The position numbers and the translations under genes are program-made. A model generated the notes under the pieces. The model had not been told where the DNA came from and did no database searches. It saw only the letters and a program-made list of their open reading frames with translations. Shown here one piece after another: positions 33,513 through 41,986 of a DNA stretch of 50,267 nt; position 1 is the stretch's first letter, and each line of letters starts with the position of its first letter. Source of the stretch: JBAYSY01 sp041675885 (lineage in GTDB: Bacteria; Pseudomonadota; Alphaproteobacteria; Rhodobacterales; Rhodobacteraceae); the NCBI GenBank assembly GCA_041675885.1, contig JBAYSY010000020.1, positions 1-50,267 on the forward strand, given 5' to 3'.

Positions 33513-33732
33513 CGGCCGTTCCTTTCCTTGCTTCCGCGTCCTGCGGCCCCGGGGTTCAGACCCGGCGTTCAGTGCCTTCGGACAGCGCGCCCGCTGCGGG
33601 GCGTCTTCAATGAAAAACACGGCAGACCTCGCGACCTGCCGGGATGCGGGCTTATCCGCGATCGAGGGGGCGGAGTCAAGTGCCGGGCAAAGATGTGATC
33701 CGCATATCCGGCGTGACGCGGGCGGAGAGTTC

Positions 33733-33769
33733 GGGAGCCTCCGGCGGGGATATTTCTTTCACGGTGAAG
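33733..33769 (+). repeat. GGGGATATTT-type intergenic repeat
   Basis: GGGAGCCTCCGGCGGGGATA followed by TTTCTTTCACGGTGAAG. The same CCTCCGGCGGGGATATTT core appears at 45497 (there ending CATCAAGGCGAAG). This is a dispersed repeat I recall from Rhodobacteraceae; its function is not known to me. Confidence 0.6.
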
Positions 33770-33798
33770 GGCAGGAAGAGCCCGTAATATTCTTTCGC

Positions 33799-33860
33799 CT
33801 TGACCCAAATATCCTCGGGGGTGAATTGGCCGCAGGCCAAGAGGGGGCGGACAGCCCCCT
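33799..33860 (-). repeat. GAGGATATTT-type repeat in reverse, with two hairpins
   Basis: On the minus strand it contains CCCCCGAGGATATTTGGGTC followed by AAG. Two perfect inverted repeats lie in it: TTGGCC-GCA-GGCCAA (33826-33840) and AGGGGGC-GGACA-GCCCCCT (33842-33860). They follow the stop of the gene at 33901-34878 and could end its transcript, though no T-run is present. Confidence 0.55.
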
Positions 33861-33900
33861 TGCCCGGCCGGGGCCCGTCAACCCCTCCGCCGATCCCCTG

Positions 33901-34878
33901 TCAGTCCCCTGCCGGGCCGTCGAGCGGCGGCGGCAGTTCGATCCCTTCGGCCTCAAGCCGGGCGGTCAGGCTGTCAAGCCGCCGCTGGAACCGGCCCGAT
34001 CCCATCCGGCCCAGCGCAGCGCGGTAGAACAGCGCCTCGCGCAGCGGGTGGCGGCTCTGTCCGAGGTGGTTCGACAGGTTCTTCAGCCAGGCGCCGCTGT
34101 TGCGCCGTGCCCGCCACAGCCGCGCGAAACCGGCCCGGTCGAGCGTACCCGCCGCCGCCGCCTCGATCAGCCCGTCAAGCAGCCCGAGCCGGTCGAGCAT
34201 GTCGTCGGGCCGCGCGCCCGCATGGGTGCCGCGCAGCATGGTGACGAAGGGTTTGCGGAACAGCGCCGCGTGCATCGCGTCCATCGGCTGGGCCGGGTCG
34301 TGCAGCAGATAGACCCGGCCGGCCCCGTCGATCATGTCGGGCGCATAGCCGTAGCGGCTGGAGAAATCGAGCCCCCGGGCCGACAGGTGCCGCCGGTCCC
34401 ACCCGGCCAGCGCCGGGGCGAGCGTGGCGCGCGGGCTGATCGCCAGCACCGTGGCCCCCGGCGCCGCGACCGAAAAGGCGCAGGCGGCATAGCCGCCCAT
34501 GCCGGCGCCGTAGAACACCACCCGGTCGAAATCCTCGAAGAACGCCTCATCGACCAGCCGGTCGAGATAGCCCCAGACCCGGTGGTCACGATACCAGGTG
34601 TTGCCCTCGGCGATCAGGCACAGATGCGACCAGCCGTTGCGCGCGGCGACCCCGTGGCCAAGCGGCATCCGGTTGCCGCCCCGGGCAAGGATCGCCTCCA
34701 TGTTCTCGAAAGTGACCAGAAGCGTGGTGCCTTCGTCGCAGAAAAAGGCCCAGTGGGATTGCCCCAACGGTTCGAAATAGCCCGCGTCCTCGCCGATTTC
34801 CTCGATTCGTTCCAGCCAGCTGTCACGGTCAGTGGCTTCGGCGGCTGTTGCCGCCTTCACGTCCTGCTCGTCTTGCAT
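33901..34878 (-). CDS. Uncharacterised protein with alpha/beta-hydrolase-like motif
   Basis: A 325-residue protein. The central VVFYGAGMGGYAACAFS segment (about 114-130) is placed like a nucleophile elbow of an alpha/beta hydrolase, but the nucleophile position holds Met, so it may not be an active hydrolase. Similar proteins in this family are sometimes labelled phosphoadenosine phosphosulfate reductase, which the sequence does not support. The start at 34878 (MQDEQD) follows a TAGGATG. It is next to the glycosyltransferase-like genes on the same strand, suggesting a shared surface-glycan or adhesion role, which is only inferred. Confidence 0.6.
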   Translation of the reverse strand: MQDEQDVKAATAAEATDRDSWLERIEEIGEDAGYFEPLGQSHWAFFCDEGTTLLVTFENMEAILARGGNRMPLGHGVAARNGWSHLCLIAEGNTWYRDHRVWGYLDRLVDEAFFEDFDRVVFYGAGMGGYAACAFSVAAPGATVLAISPRATLAPALAGWDRRHLSARGLDFSSRYGYAPDMIDGAGRVYLLHDPAQPMDAMHAALFRKPFVTMLRGTHAGARPDDMLDRLGLLDGLIEAAAAGTLDRAGFARLWRARRNSGAWLKNLSNHLGQSRHPLREALFYRAALGRMGSGRFQRRLDSLTARLEAEGIELPPPLDGPAGD

Positions 34879-35011
34879 CGTACATCCTACCCGATGACTC
34901 GTAACCCACTCACACCGGACCATTGTCTTCCTTTGCGGCCTTTCAGGCAATAGGGCAGGGGGGGCAGACAGCGTTTTTTGGCCGAAACAGTGGGGCGGCA
35001 GTGTTTCCGCC

Positions 35012-36061
35012 TTACCCCTCGGGCCTGCGGGTCGCCGCGGTGGCGTGGCGCAGCACGGGTTCGGCCTGCTCGCGGGTCAGCGCCCGGGTGGGCGGCGCAA
35101 GCAGCAGCCGGCCGAACAGGGCGCGCCATTCCTCGCCCGCCTGCATCAACGCCTCAAAGCGTTGCCGCCGCCAGGCGACCGCCGCGCGGTGCAAGGGCCC
35201 GAGCACCGGGTCGGCCATCAACCCCGCCCGCAGCCCGCTGCTGTCGAGAAGGGTGACGGAGCGGTCCTCCTCGGCGCAGAAGTTGCGCTCGACCCAATAG
35301 GCCATGTCGAAAGCCGTGCCTTCGCGGTTGGCCCGGCCCCGGTCGCATTTCACCACATAGCTTTCCATCGCCCCCAGCGCGTAGTGGTTGAGCTGGGCGA
35401 GCGCGTAGTTGTCGCGGCCGAAGGGCGAGAATATCCGGCCCTTGTGGAACTGTGCGGGCAGCTCGCGTCCTGCGCCGTCGAACCAGCGCTGCGCCGCCAT
35501 GCGGGCCGGGTCGGGGCTGCGCGGGCGGTGCACGCCCAGCTTGCGGTAGCTGCCGTCGTTGCGGAACAGCGTCTTGAACAGTGCCGCCCGCCAGGGCCAC
35601 CACAGCACCGCGGGGGCGGCGCGGGTGAAGGTCTCGGTCACCGGCGCGTCGCGGTATTCGACCTGGCCGCAATTGCCGAAGAACCGCCATGTGAGCGGGA
35701 TCGCCGTCGCTTCGGGCAGGGCGGCAAGCAGCGCGCCAAGCGTGCGGTCGCCCGCGTGGATATTCACGAATTCGTCGATGTCGATCACCATCGCCCAGTC
35801 GGCGGTGCGCATCAGCGGATGCCGGTCGGCGGCCTTGAGCGCGGCCCATTGCGGGCCTTCGGGGAAAGGGCCGTCGTTGCGGACATGCGCGAGCCAGCCC
35901 ATCGCGGCCAGCCGGTCGAGCATGGCGTCGGTGCCGTCGTCGCAGTCGTTCGAGAAGACGAGGAAATCGGTGAAGCCCACCGCCCGGTGATGCGCCAGCC
36001 ATTCAAGCAGGAAGGCGCCTTCGTCGCGGACGGTCAGGATGGCAAGGAAACGCGGGCTCAT
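35012..36061 (-). CDS. Glycosyltransferase family 2-like protein (PF13704 type)
   Basis: A 349-residue protein like family 2 glycosyltransferases of the PF13704 group. The N-terminus reads ILTVRDEGAFLLEWLAHHRA, with NDCDDGTDAMLDRL after it, and the metal/nucleotide site is probably DIDEF near residue 94-98. HKGRIFSPFGRDNYALAQLNHYALG is typical of the C-terminal half. Donor and acceptor are unknown. Its start overlaps the stop of the two-domain gene at 36058 by ATGA, so the pair is coupled. Confidence 0.8.
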   Translation of the reverse strand: MSPRFLAILTVRDEGAFLLEWLAHHRAVGFTDFLVFSNDCDDGTDAMLDRLAAMGWLAHVRNDGPFPEGPQWAALKAADRHPLMRTADWAMVIDIDEFVNIHAGDRTLGALLAALPEATAIPLTWRFFGNCGQVEYRDAPVTETFTRAAPAVLWWPWRAALFKTLFRNDGSYRKLGVHRPRSPDPARMAAQRWFDGAGRELPAQFHKGRIFSPFGRDNYALAQLNHYALGAMESYVVKCDRGRANREGTAFDMAYWVERNFCAEEDRSVTLLDSSGLRAGLMADPVLGPLHRAAVAWRRQRFEALMQAGEEWRALFGRLLLAPPTRALTREQAEPVLRHATAATRRPEG

Positions 36062-37809
36062 GGCAGGTCCGCCGGGGTGCTGGCGGGGTGGTGCAGGATC
36101 AGCGGCAGCGCGAGGCCGGGGCGCAGCGCGGCGGCGCGGCGCAGGGCATCCGTGAGCGGCAGCGGGCGGGCCGGGTCGCTGGCGATGACGCTGGTGGGCC
36201 GGAGGTCGGCGATCAGCACGGCGAGCGCCCCGGCATCGTCGAGCGGCGCGACCCGCAGGTCGAGCATCGCACCGGGCACAACGCCGTTTTCCGCCCAGAC
36301 CCGCTCGATCAGCACCCGCTGGCCCCCACCGCCCGCCAGCACCACCTGCCGCAGCGCCGGGCATTCCCGCGCCACCAGCGCCGACAGGAAGCCGCAGCCG
36401 CCGCCAAGGTCAAGATGCAGCACCCCTTGCGCCACCATCCGGGGCAAGGCGCGCGCGACCGAACGCTGGAACTTGCCCTGTTCCACCCGCGCAAGCCCCA
36501 CGGCGCTGAACACCGAAGGATCGGCGGGCAGCAGCACCCCATGGTTGGCATGCCAGCCGGTGGGGATGCCCCCCACCACTGCATCGAGCGGCCCGGCATA
36601 GACCGGCGCATCGTCCGGCGCGGCCTTGCGTTCGGCCCGCTGGCGCTCGCCCGACTGGCGTTCGACCCGGCTCATCAGCGCCGCGATCTTCGCCGGGTCG
36701 CGCGCCTGCGGCGGCTTGGCCTCGACCGCGGTGATCGGCACCGCGCTGGCGGCCTTGAGGCTTTCCACCAGTTCCGCATAGGCTTCGGTTGCCCTGAACT
36801 CCGCGAGCCGCGCCTCGGCCCGCTCCACCGCCGCGAAGTGGAGCCGGTTCAGCTCCGGATCCGCAAGCAGCGCGTCGAAGATGCGCTTCCGCCCGGCCGA
36901 ATAGCGCAGCATGGTGTCGTCGCGCACCTCGTTGCGGTCCTGAAGCGCCCAGTAGTCGGCGTTGTATTTGTCCTTCTTGAAGTTGACGTTGCCGCGGAAC
37001 TTGCGCATCGCGTAAGAGTCGATCGACTTCACCGCATAGTGGTTCATCTGCACCCAGTCGTAGCCCACCGTCCGGGTGATCGAGCGCCAGCCGCGGAACT
37101 TGAAATAGTCCTCCATCGGTCGGCCGGAGCCGTTCAGCCATTTCACCGTGTCAGGAAAGCCGGTCTCCAGCCACTTGTTCTTCATCTTGGGCCGGTGGAT
37201 GCCCAGTTTCCAGTATTCAGGATCGAATTTGAACAGGGTCTTGACGCCCCAGCCCTTGTTCCAGTCCACCGGCGCAGCCATCAGGTATTGCTCGGTCACC
37301 GGATCGCGCGACCAGCGGTGCACCCCGCCCGAGCCGAAGATGCGCCAGGTGATGACGATCCCGTTCGCGCCCTCGGCCTCGGCGGCGGAGATCAGCCCGT
37401 CAAGGGTGCCGTCGCCGTGGCGGATCGACAGGAACTCGTCGGCGTCGAACACCAGCACCCAGTCCGAGGAACCGATCAGCGGCTCCTCCTGCGCGTGGTT
37501 CAGCGCCGAGGGCTGCGGCCTGAGCCCGGGCGGGATCGCGTTGACCCGATGGTGGGCAAGGCCCAGCGCCTCCAGCCGCATCAGCATCGTGTCGGTGCCG
37601 TCGGTGCAGTCGTTGGTATAGACCACGATATCGGTAAAGCCGACCACGAGGTGATGCGCGATCCATTCCAGCAGGAACGGCCCCTCGTCCTTCATCATCG
37701 ACACGGCGGTGATCCGGCCATGCGGACTCGTCCGCCGGGCGAGGTCGCGCAGCAGCGCCTGCCCGGCAGTATCGCCGGAGCCGCGCCTGTCTGCCCCTGC
37801 CCCCGTCAT
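36058..37809 (-). CDS. Two-domain protein: GT2-like glycosyltransferase + methyltransferase-like domain
   Basis: A 583-residue fusion. Residues about 30-330 match the neighbour's glycosyltransferase fold (MMKDEGPFLLEWIAHHLV, NDCTDGTDTMLMRL, DADEFLSI, QMNHYAVKSIDSYAMRKFRG). A linker rich in Arg/Lys/Glu follows (about 330-430). The last part, from about 440, contains LDLGGGCGFLSALVA near 466-480, which looks like the SAM-binding loop of a Rossmann methyltransferase. It may add and then methylate a sugar. The start at 37809 (MTGAG) is preferred; longer in-frame starts have less support. Substrates are unknown. Confidence 0.72.
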   Translation of the reverse strand: MTGAGADRRGSGDTAGQALLRDLARRTSPHGRITAVSMMKDEGPFLLEWIAHHLVVGFTDIVVYTNDCTDGTDTMLMRLEALGLAHHRVNAIPPGLRPQPSALNHAQEEPLIGSSDWVLVFDADEFLSIRHGDGTLDGLISAAEAEGANGIVITWRIFGSGGVHRWSRDPVTEQYLMAAPVDWNKGWGVKTLFKFDPEYWKLGIHRPKMKNKWLETGFPDTVKWLNGSGRPMEDYFKFRGWRSITRTVGYDWVQMNHYAVKSIDSYAMRKFRGNVNFKKDKYNADYWALQDRNEVRDDTMLRYSAGRKRIFDALLADPELNRLHFAAVERAEARLAEFRATEAYAELVESLKAASAVPITAVEAKPPQARDPAKIAALMSRVERQSGERQRAERKAAPDDAPVYAGPLDAVVGGIPTGWHANHGVLLPADPSVFSAVGLARVEQGKFQRSVARALPRMVAQGVLHLDLGGGCGFLSALVARECPALRQVVLAGGGGQRVLIERVWAENGVVPGAMLDLRVAPLDDAGALAVLIADLRPTSVIASDPARPLPLTDALRRAAALRPGLALPLILHHPASTPADLP

Positions 37810-37928
37810 GCCCTGTTCCGCCTTCCGTGCCCTGTTCCGACAGTGAACCCGCCCGCGCGGGTCAGATCCGGTGCGCCTGCCGCTGCCGGTCATCAATCCC
37901 TTCTGCCCGAATCCCCCCCCCCGCCAGG

Positions 37929-38906
37929 TCAGACCGGGGCGGTTTCGGGCGCGGCCTCCCCATACTCCGGCGCCAGCCTGCGCACATAGGGCACGCCGGT
38001 CTGGCCCGTCAGCATCCCCCGCGCGGCCTTGTGCAGGCCGATCTCGCGCAGCAGCTTGAAATGACGGTAATGCACGGTGAAGATCTCGCGGTCTTCAGGC
38101 AAGGGCTCGCCCCGGATCGCGCCGCCCATGATGTAATGCTGTTCCTCGGGCAGGATGTTCCAGTCGAGCCCGGCGCGGCGGATCGCCAGCGGCAGGGTCA
38201 TCTGGTCAAGGTAGGGCCGCCGTTTCTCCAGCGCCTCCACCCGGTCGAGGGTCCGGGCGGTCTCATACCAGACATCGGGAAAGCGCCCGCCGGGGCCGCC
38301 GGATTCGGGAAACACCACAAGGCCCGCGCTGAAATAGGGCAGTACCGGCCTGGGGCTGCGCCGCATCAGCATGACCCGTTCTTCGGGCAATGGCATGTCG
38401 AAGGTGCCGTAGATCGTATCCCAGATCTCCTGCCCGGCCCAGACCATCGAAGCCGCGACCGAGCACGAGACATGCCCCGCACGGGTCAGGTTCGCCGGGT
38501 CGTTCGGGCGCAGGAACAGCACGTCGCTGTCCACGAAGGCGGAAAACGCGCTGTCGCGCGGCTGCATCGCTGCGATGATCTTGTTGCCGTGGGGATAGGG
38601 GCTGTCCCACATCCCTTCGATGCGCATCGGCCGTATCTCGGCCCCCATCATCTCGTGCGCCTTGAACACCGCCGGGTGCAACTCGTCCATCCGGTGCTCC
38701 GGGCAATAGCCGATCGCCCGCACCGTGCCGGGGAACTGGCTGCGGATCGAGGCCAGAAGCGTGCAGGCCATGATCTGGTAGTCGGGCGGCTCGACGATAT
38801 AGACGAAGGTCAGGTCCGGCCGGGCCGCCGGTCCGGTAGTCATGGCGGTTGCCCCTGTCGTCTTGTCCGCCGCCGTCTTGCCCGCCCTGCTCTTCCTGGC
38901 CGCCAT
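37929..38906 (-). CDS. Glycosyltransferase-like protein with DxD motif
   Basis: A 325-residue protein with a Lys/Arg-rich start (MAARKSRAGKTAADK) and then a glycosyltransferase-like domain. FVYIVEPPDYQIMACTLLASIR begins the domain and FVDSDVLFLRP (near 121-131) is the likely DxD metal site. HKAARGMLTGQTG is near the C-terminus. The start at 38906 has GGAAGG about 8 bases upstream. A second in-frame ATG (about residue 22) would remove the basic tail. The specific sugar is unknown. Confidence 0.7.
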   Translation of the reverse strand: MAARKSRAGKTAADKTTGATAMTTGPAARPDLTFVYIVEPPDYQIMACTLLASIRSQFPGTVRAIGYCPEHRMDELHPAVFKAHEMMGAEIRPMRIEGMWDSPYPHGNKIIAAMQPRDSAFSAFVDSDVLFLRPNDPANLTRAGHVSCSVAASMVWAGQEIWDTIYGTFDMPLPEERVMLMRRSPRPVLPYFSAGLVVFPESGGPGGRFPDVWYETARTLDRVEALEKRRPYLDQMTLPLAIRRAGLDWNILPEEQHYIMGGAIRGEPLPEDREIFTVHYRHFKLLREIGLHKAARGMLTGQTGVPYVRRLAPEYGEAAPETAPV

Positions 38907-38909
38907 CGC

Positions 38910-39725
38910 TCAGCCTTCCAGCGCGGCGGCGGGATCGACCCCGATCAACTCGCACATCCGCGCGGCGTAGGAGTTCGGCAAGGGCGGGTTCTTGCGCCAC
39001 CAGGGCTTGGTGCCGTTGGTATAAAGATGCACCGACAGGGTGTTGTCGGTGAAATGCCCCTCGACCCTGCCATGCGGGTCGTAGAACACGTCATTGAGCT
39101 GGAACGGCACCGGGTAGAGGTAATCGGGCGTCAGCGCACGTTCGTAATCGCCGGTCTGCTGGGCGAAATACGTGAACGCCTGCGGGCCGAAGGCCGTGCG
39201 CTCGGCGTTGTAGATCCGCACCGCCTGCGGCAGGTTCCGGTCCTGCCGGTCCAGCCGCTTGCGCTGCTGCTTGTTGAACCAGCCCGGCGCCTCGGGCAGG
39301 TTCCGGTAATAGTCCAGCAGTTGCGCGATCAGTTCGCCGTCCTTCGGGATATAGACCACCCCGCAATTGAGCGCGCCGCGAAAGCCGTGCCCGGCGTAGA
39401 TATGGGTCATCTCGTCGGGGAAGGGCCTGTGGCAGAAGGCGTCGCAGTCGATCCAGACCGCATCGGTGGCCTTGATCATGTGATAGCGGAACACGTTCGA
39501 CAGAAAGCTTTCGCTCGTTTGCCGGACGATCTCCATGTCGATGTCCATGATCTCCGAGGCCGGGCGGACCTCGATCCCCTCGGGAACGTTGCTCACGCTG
39601 TCGGTGCAGTAGAGCGTGGTCGGATGCCCCTGCCGGACATGGCTGAGCAGGCAGAGCTGGTTGAGGTAATGAAGCCGCTCGCCGATCCAGAGCGACGCGA
39701 CCGGGCGGCGGAGGGGGGTTGCCAT
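38910..39725 (-). CDS. Capsular-polysaccharide-type glycosyltransferase-like protein
   Basis: A 271-residue protein. SLWIGERLHYLNQLCLLSHVR at the N-terminus and IDCDAFCHRPF (near 92-102, a likely DxD) fit a group of glycosyltransferase-like proteins often found with polysaccharide genes. NKQQRKRLDRQDRNLPQAV and VHLYTNGTKPWWRKNP are further typical stretches. The start at 39725 has AGAGGTG just upstream; a GTG at 39731 is within that site. It lies 3 bp before the next gene on the same strand. Confidence 0.7.
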   Translation of the reverse strand: MATPLRRPVASLWIGERLHYLNQLCLLSHVRQGHPTTLYCTDSVSNVPEGIEVRPASEIMDIDMEIVRQTSESFLSNVFRYHMIKATDAVWIDCDAFCHRPFPDEMTHIYAGHGFRGALNCGVVYIPKDGELIAQLLDYYRNLPEAPGWFNKQQRKRLDRQDRNLPQAVRIYNAERTAFGPQAFTYFAQQTGDYERALTPDYLYPVPFQLNDVFYDPHGRVEGHFTDNTLSVHLYTNGTKPWWRKNPPLPNSYAARMCELIGVDPAAALEG

Positions 39726-39887
39726 CTGCACCTCTTACGAAACTGCCGCCCGCCCCGGGGATCGGGGGCGCGGCCCTGACTTGCACAGAACTATTGCCCC
39801 AAGCGATTCGCCCTGTCCAGTGCGCGGCTGCGCCGGTGATGCGGGGCATATCCTGTCTTGTCCCCCGGGCGGCATGGCGGCGTGGTT

Positions 39888-41720
39888 TCAGCGGCGGCCG
39901 AACAGCTTTTCGATGTCCGCCAGCCGCAACTCCACGTAAGTCGGGCGGCCGTGGTTGCACTGCCCGGAATGGGGCGTCGCCTCCATCTCGCGCAGAAGCG
40001 CGTTCATCTCCTCGGCACGCATCTCGCGGCCCGACCGGACCGAGCCATGGCAGGCCATCCGGCTCAGCACCGCCTCGATCCGGGCGGAAAGCGCGGCGCT
40101 GTCGTCCATGTCGGCCAATTCGTCGAGGATATCGCGCAGCATGGCCCCGGCGTCGATCCGGCCGAGGATCGCCGGGGTCTCGCGCACCGCCACCGCACCG
40201 GGGCCGAAAGGCTCGACCGCAAGCCCCATGCGGGCGAGGTCGGGGGCCAGCTCGATCAGCCGCGCCGCCTCGGCCTCGGGCAGTTCCACGACCTCGGGGA
40301 TCAGGAGCGCCTGCGCCGCCACCCCGTTTTCCGCCATCTGGCGCTTGAGCCGCTCATAGACCAGCCGCTCATGCGCCGCGTGCTGATCGACGATCACCAT
40401 GCCGCCCTCGGTCTGGGCGATGATGTAGTTGCGATGCAACTGCGCCCGCGCCGCGCCCAGCGGGCGGGATTCGTCGCCGGTCTCTGCCAGCGGCTCGACC
40501 CGGCCCGAGGGGGCGGCGGCCTCGGCAAAACCCGGTGCCTCGGGCGGGGCCTGAAAGGCGTAAGCCGCCGCGCGGGCCGCGCCCGAAGGCCGGTCCATCT
40601 GATAGACCCGCGGCGCGCCGGGTTCCGGCCGCATCGCCCCCAGCGTCTCGCCGGCGATGGTGGTCGAGGCCCGGTGCCCGGCCCCGGCCAGCGCATGGCG
40701 CAGGCCGGAAACCACGAGGCCGCGCGCAAGGCCGGGGTCGCGGAACCGCACCTCGGACTTGGCCGGATGCACGTTCACATCGACAAGCTGCGGGTCGCAG
40801 GTCACGAACAGCGCCGCCGCCGCGTGGCGGCCCTGCACCAGCACGTCGGAATAGGCCGCCCGCAGCGCCCCGGTCAGCAGCCGGTCCTGCACCGGACGGC
40901 CGTTGACGAACAGATATTGCGCGACCGATGATCCCCGCGAATAGGTCGGCAGCGCGGCGAAGCCCGACAGGTGCAGCCCCTCGCGCCCGGCATCTATCGG
41001 GATCGCGTTCTCGATGAACTCGGCGCCCATGATCCGCGCCAGCCGCCCGCGCAGCGCGTCGAACAGATCGCCGGTTTCCGGGTCGGCGCGGAACACCACC
41101 CGGTTGTTGCCGCCCGACATGTCGCGCAGGGTGAAGCCGGTTCCGGGCGCGGCCATGGCAAGGCGCTTGACCACCTCGGCGATCGCCTGCGCCTCGGCCC
41201 GGTCGCTGCGCAGGAACTTGAGCCGCGCGGGCGTGGCGTGGAACAGGTCGCGCAACTCGACCACGGTGCCCGCCGACAGCGCCGCCGGGCGCAAGGGGCC
41301 GATGCGACCGCCGCTGACGGAAATCCCGGCCCCCTCGCCGCCTTCTGCGCGCGAGGTGATGGTCAGCCGCCCCACCGCCCCGAGGCTGGGCAGCGCCTCG
41401 CCCCGGAACCCGAAGGAGCGGATGTCCAGAAGGTCCGACCCGTCGATCTTCGAGGTGGCATGGCGGGCAAGCGCCAGCGGCAGGTCGTCCGCCGTCATGC
41501 CGCAGCCGTCGTCGGTGACCCGGATCAGCGTCTTGCCGCCGTCGGCGTAGTCTATGGCGATCCGCAGCGCCCCGGCATCGAGCGCGTTCTCCACCAGTTC
41601 CTTGACCGCCGAGGCCGGACGCTCCACCACCTCGCCCGCGGCGATGCGGTTGATCGCACCCTCGTCAAGTTGCCGGATCACCGGGTGCGGGGCTTGTATC
41701 TTGGGGGTTTCGGCGTTCAT
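39888..41720 (-). CDS. mutL: DNA mismatch repair protein MutL (endonuclease type)
   Basis: A 610-residue MutL. The GHKL ATPase start is INRIAAGEVVERPASAVKEL (about 23-42) with DDGCGM and GFRGEALPSL. The C-terminal part holds the endonuclease metal motif DQHAAHERLVYE (DQHA-X2-E-X4-E) and the zinc-binding CNHGRPT near the end, so it should nick DNA itself, as expected in bacteria without MutH. The start at 41720 (MNAETPK) fits the beginning of homology. It is a monocistronic-looking gene; the next upstream region carries a repeat. Confidence 0.93.
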   Translation of the reverse strand: MNAETPKIQAPHPVIRQLDEGAINRIAAGEVVERPASAVKELVENALDAGALRIAIDYADGGKTLIRVTDDGCGMTADDLPLALARHATSKIDGSDLLDIRSFGFRGEALPSLGAVGRLTITSRAEGGEGAGISVSGGRIGPLRPAALSAGTVVELRDLFHATPARLKFLRSDRAEAQAIAEVVKRLAMAAPGTGFTLRDMSGGNNRVVFRADPETGDLFDALRGRLARIMGAEFIENAIPIDAGREGLHLSGFAALPTYSRGSSVAQYLFVNGRPVQDRLLTGALRAAYSDVLVQGRHAAAALFVTCDPQLVDVNVHPAKSEVRFRDPGLARGLVVSGLRHALAGAGHRASTTIAGETLGAMRPEPGAPRVYQMDRPSGAARAAAYAFQAPPEAPGFAEAAAPSGRVEPLAETGDESRPLGAARAQLHRNYIIAQTEGGMVIVDQHAAHERLVYERLKRQMAENGVAAQALLIPEVVELPEAEAARLIELAPDLARMGLAVEPFGPGAVAVRETPAILGRIDAGAMLRDILDELADMDDSAALSARIEAVLSRMACHGSVRSGREMRAEEMNALLREMEATPHSGQCNHGRPTYVELRLADIEKLFGRR

Positions 41721-41789
41721 GCCACAAGGACTAGCATAGCGCGGGAGATTCGGCCATGGCCGCGTGGCGCTTGTGACGGGTGTCCGCTT

Positions 41790-41864
41790 GCCCGGAACAG
41801 CCGCGTCAGCGGCCCGGGCAGCGGCCGACTGCCCGCACGGGCGGCCGCTACCCTCTGTTGCAAT
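41790..41864 (-). repeat. Dispersed palindromic repeat, copy E (reverse)
   Basis: Its reverse complement begins ATTGCAACAGAGGGTAGCGG and ends GCGGCTGTTCCGGGC, with GCGGGCAGTCGGCCGCTGCC in the centre. It aligns closely with copy D at 21109 and adds the AGAGGG that D lacks. It lies between mutL and the M16 peptidase genes. Confidence 0.7.
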
Positions 41865-41893
41865 ATGTTGCCCCGGCCCGGCGGTGGCGGGGC

Positions 41894-41986
41894 GGTGCGC
41901 TGAAGCGCACCCTACGCACACCCTGCGCATCGTCCCGCGAGATACCCGACGCTCGAACCGCCGCGGGGTGCGCTCTTCAGCGCACC
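41894..41986. repeat. Pair of GGTGCGCT palindromes next to the M16 operon end
   Basis: GGTGCGCT-GA-AGCGCACC (41894-41911) and GGTGCGCT-CTTC-AGCGCACC (41967-41986) are two near-identical palindromes about 73 bp apart. The second spans the stop codon of the peptidase gene (stop at 41977-41979). They may form hairpins that end transcription, or mark the ends of a small repeat unit. Confidence 0.6.

Larger units (their letters stand above)
33513..33900. other. Intergenic region: rplU leader, GGGGATATTT repeats and hairpins
   Basis: A 388-bp gap. The part next to rplU must contain its promoter and leader; no riboswitch or other known leader was recognised. The part near 33733-33860 holds two GGGGATATTT-type repeats in opposite orientation and two hairpins at the end of the gene that starts at 34878. 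No convincing gene is seen. Confidence 0.6.

Noticed and set aside
33901..34878. Phosphoadenosine phosphosulfate reductase
   Set aside because: No PAPS-reductase motifs are visible; the name seems to be a transferred misannotation.
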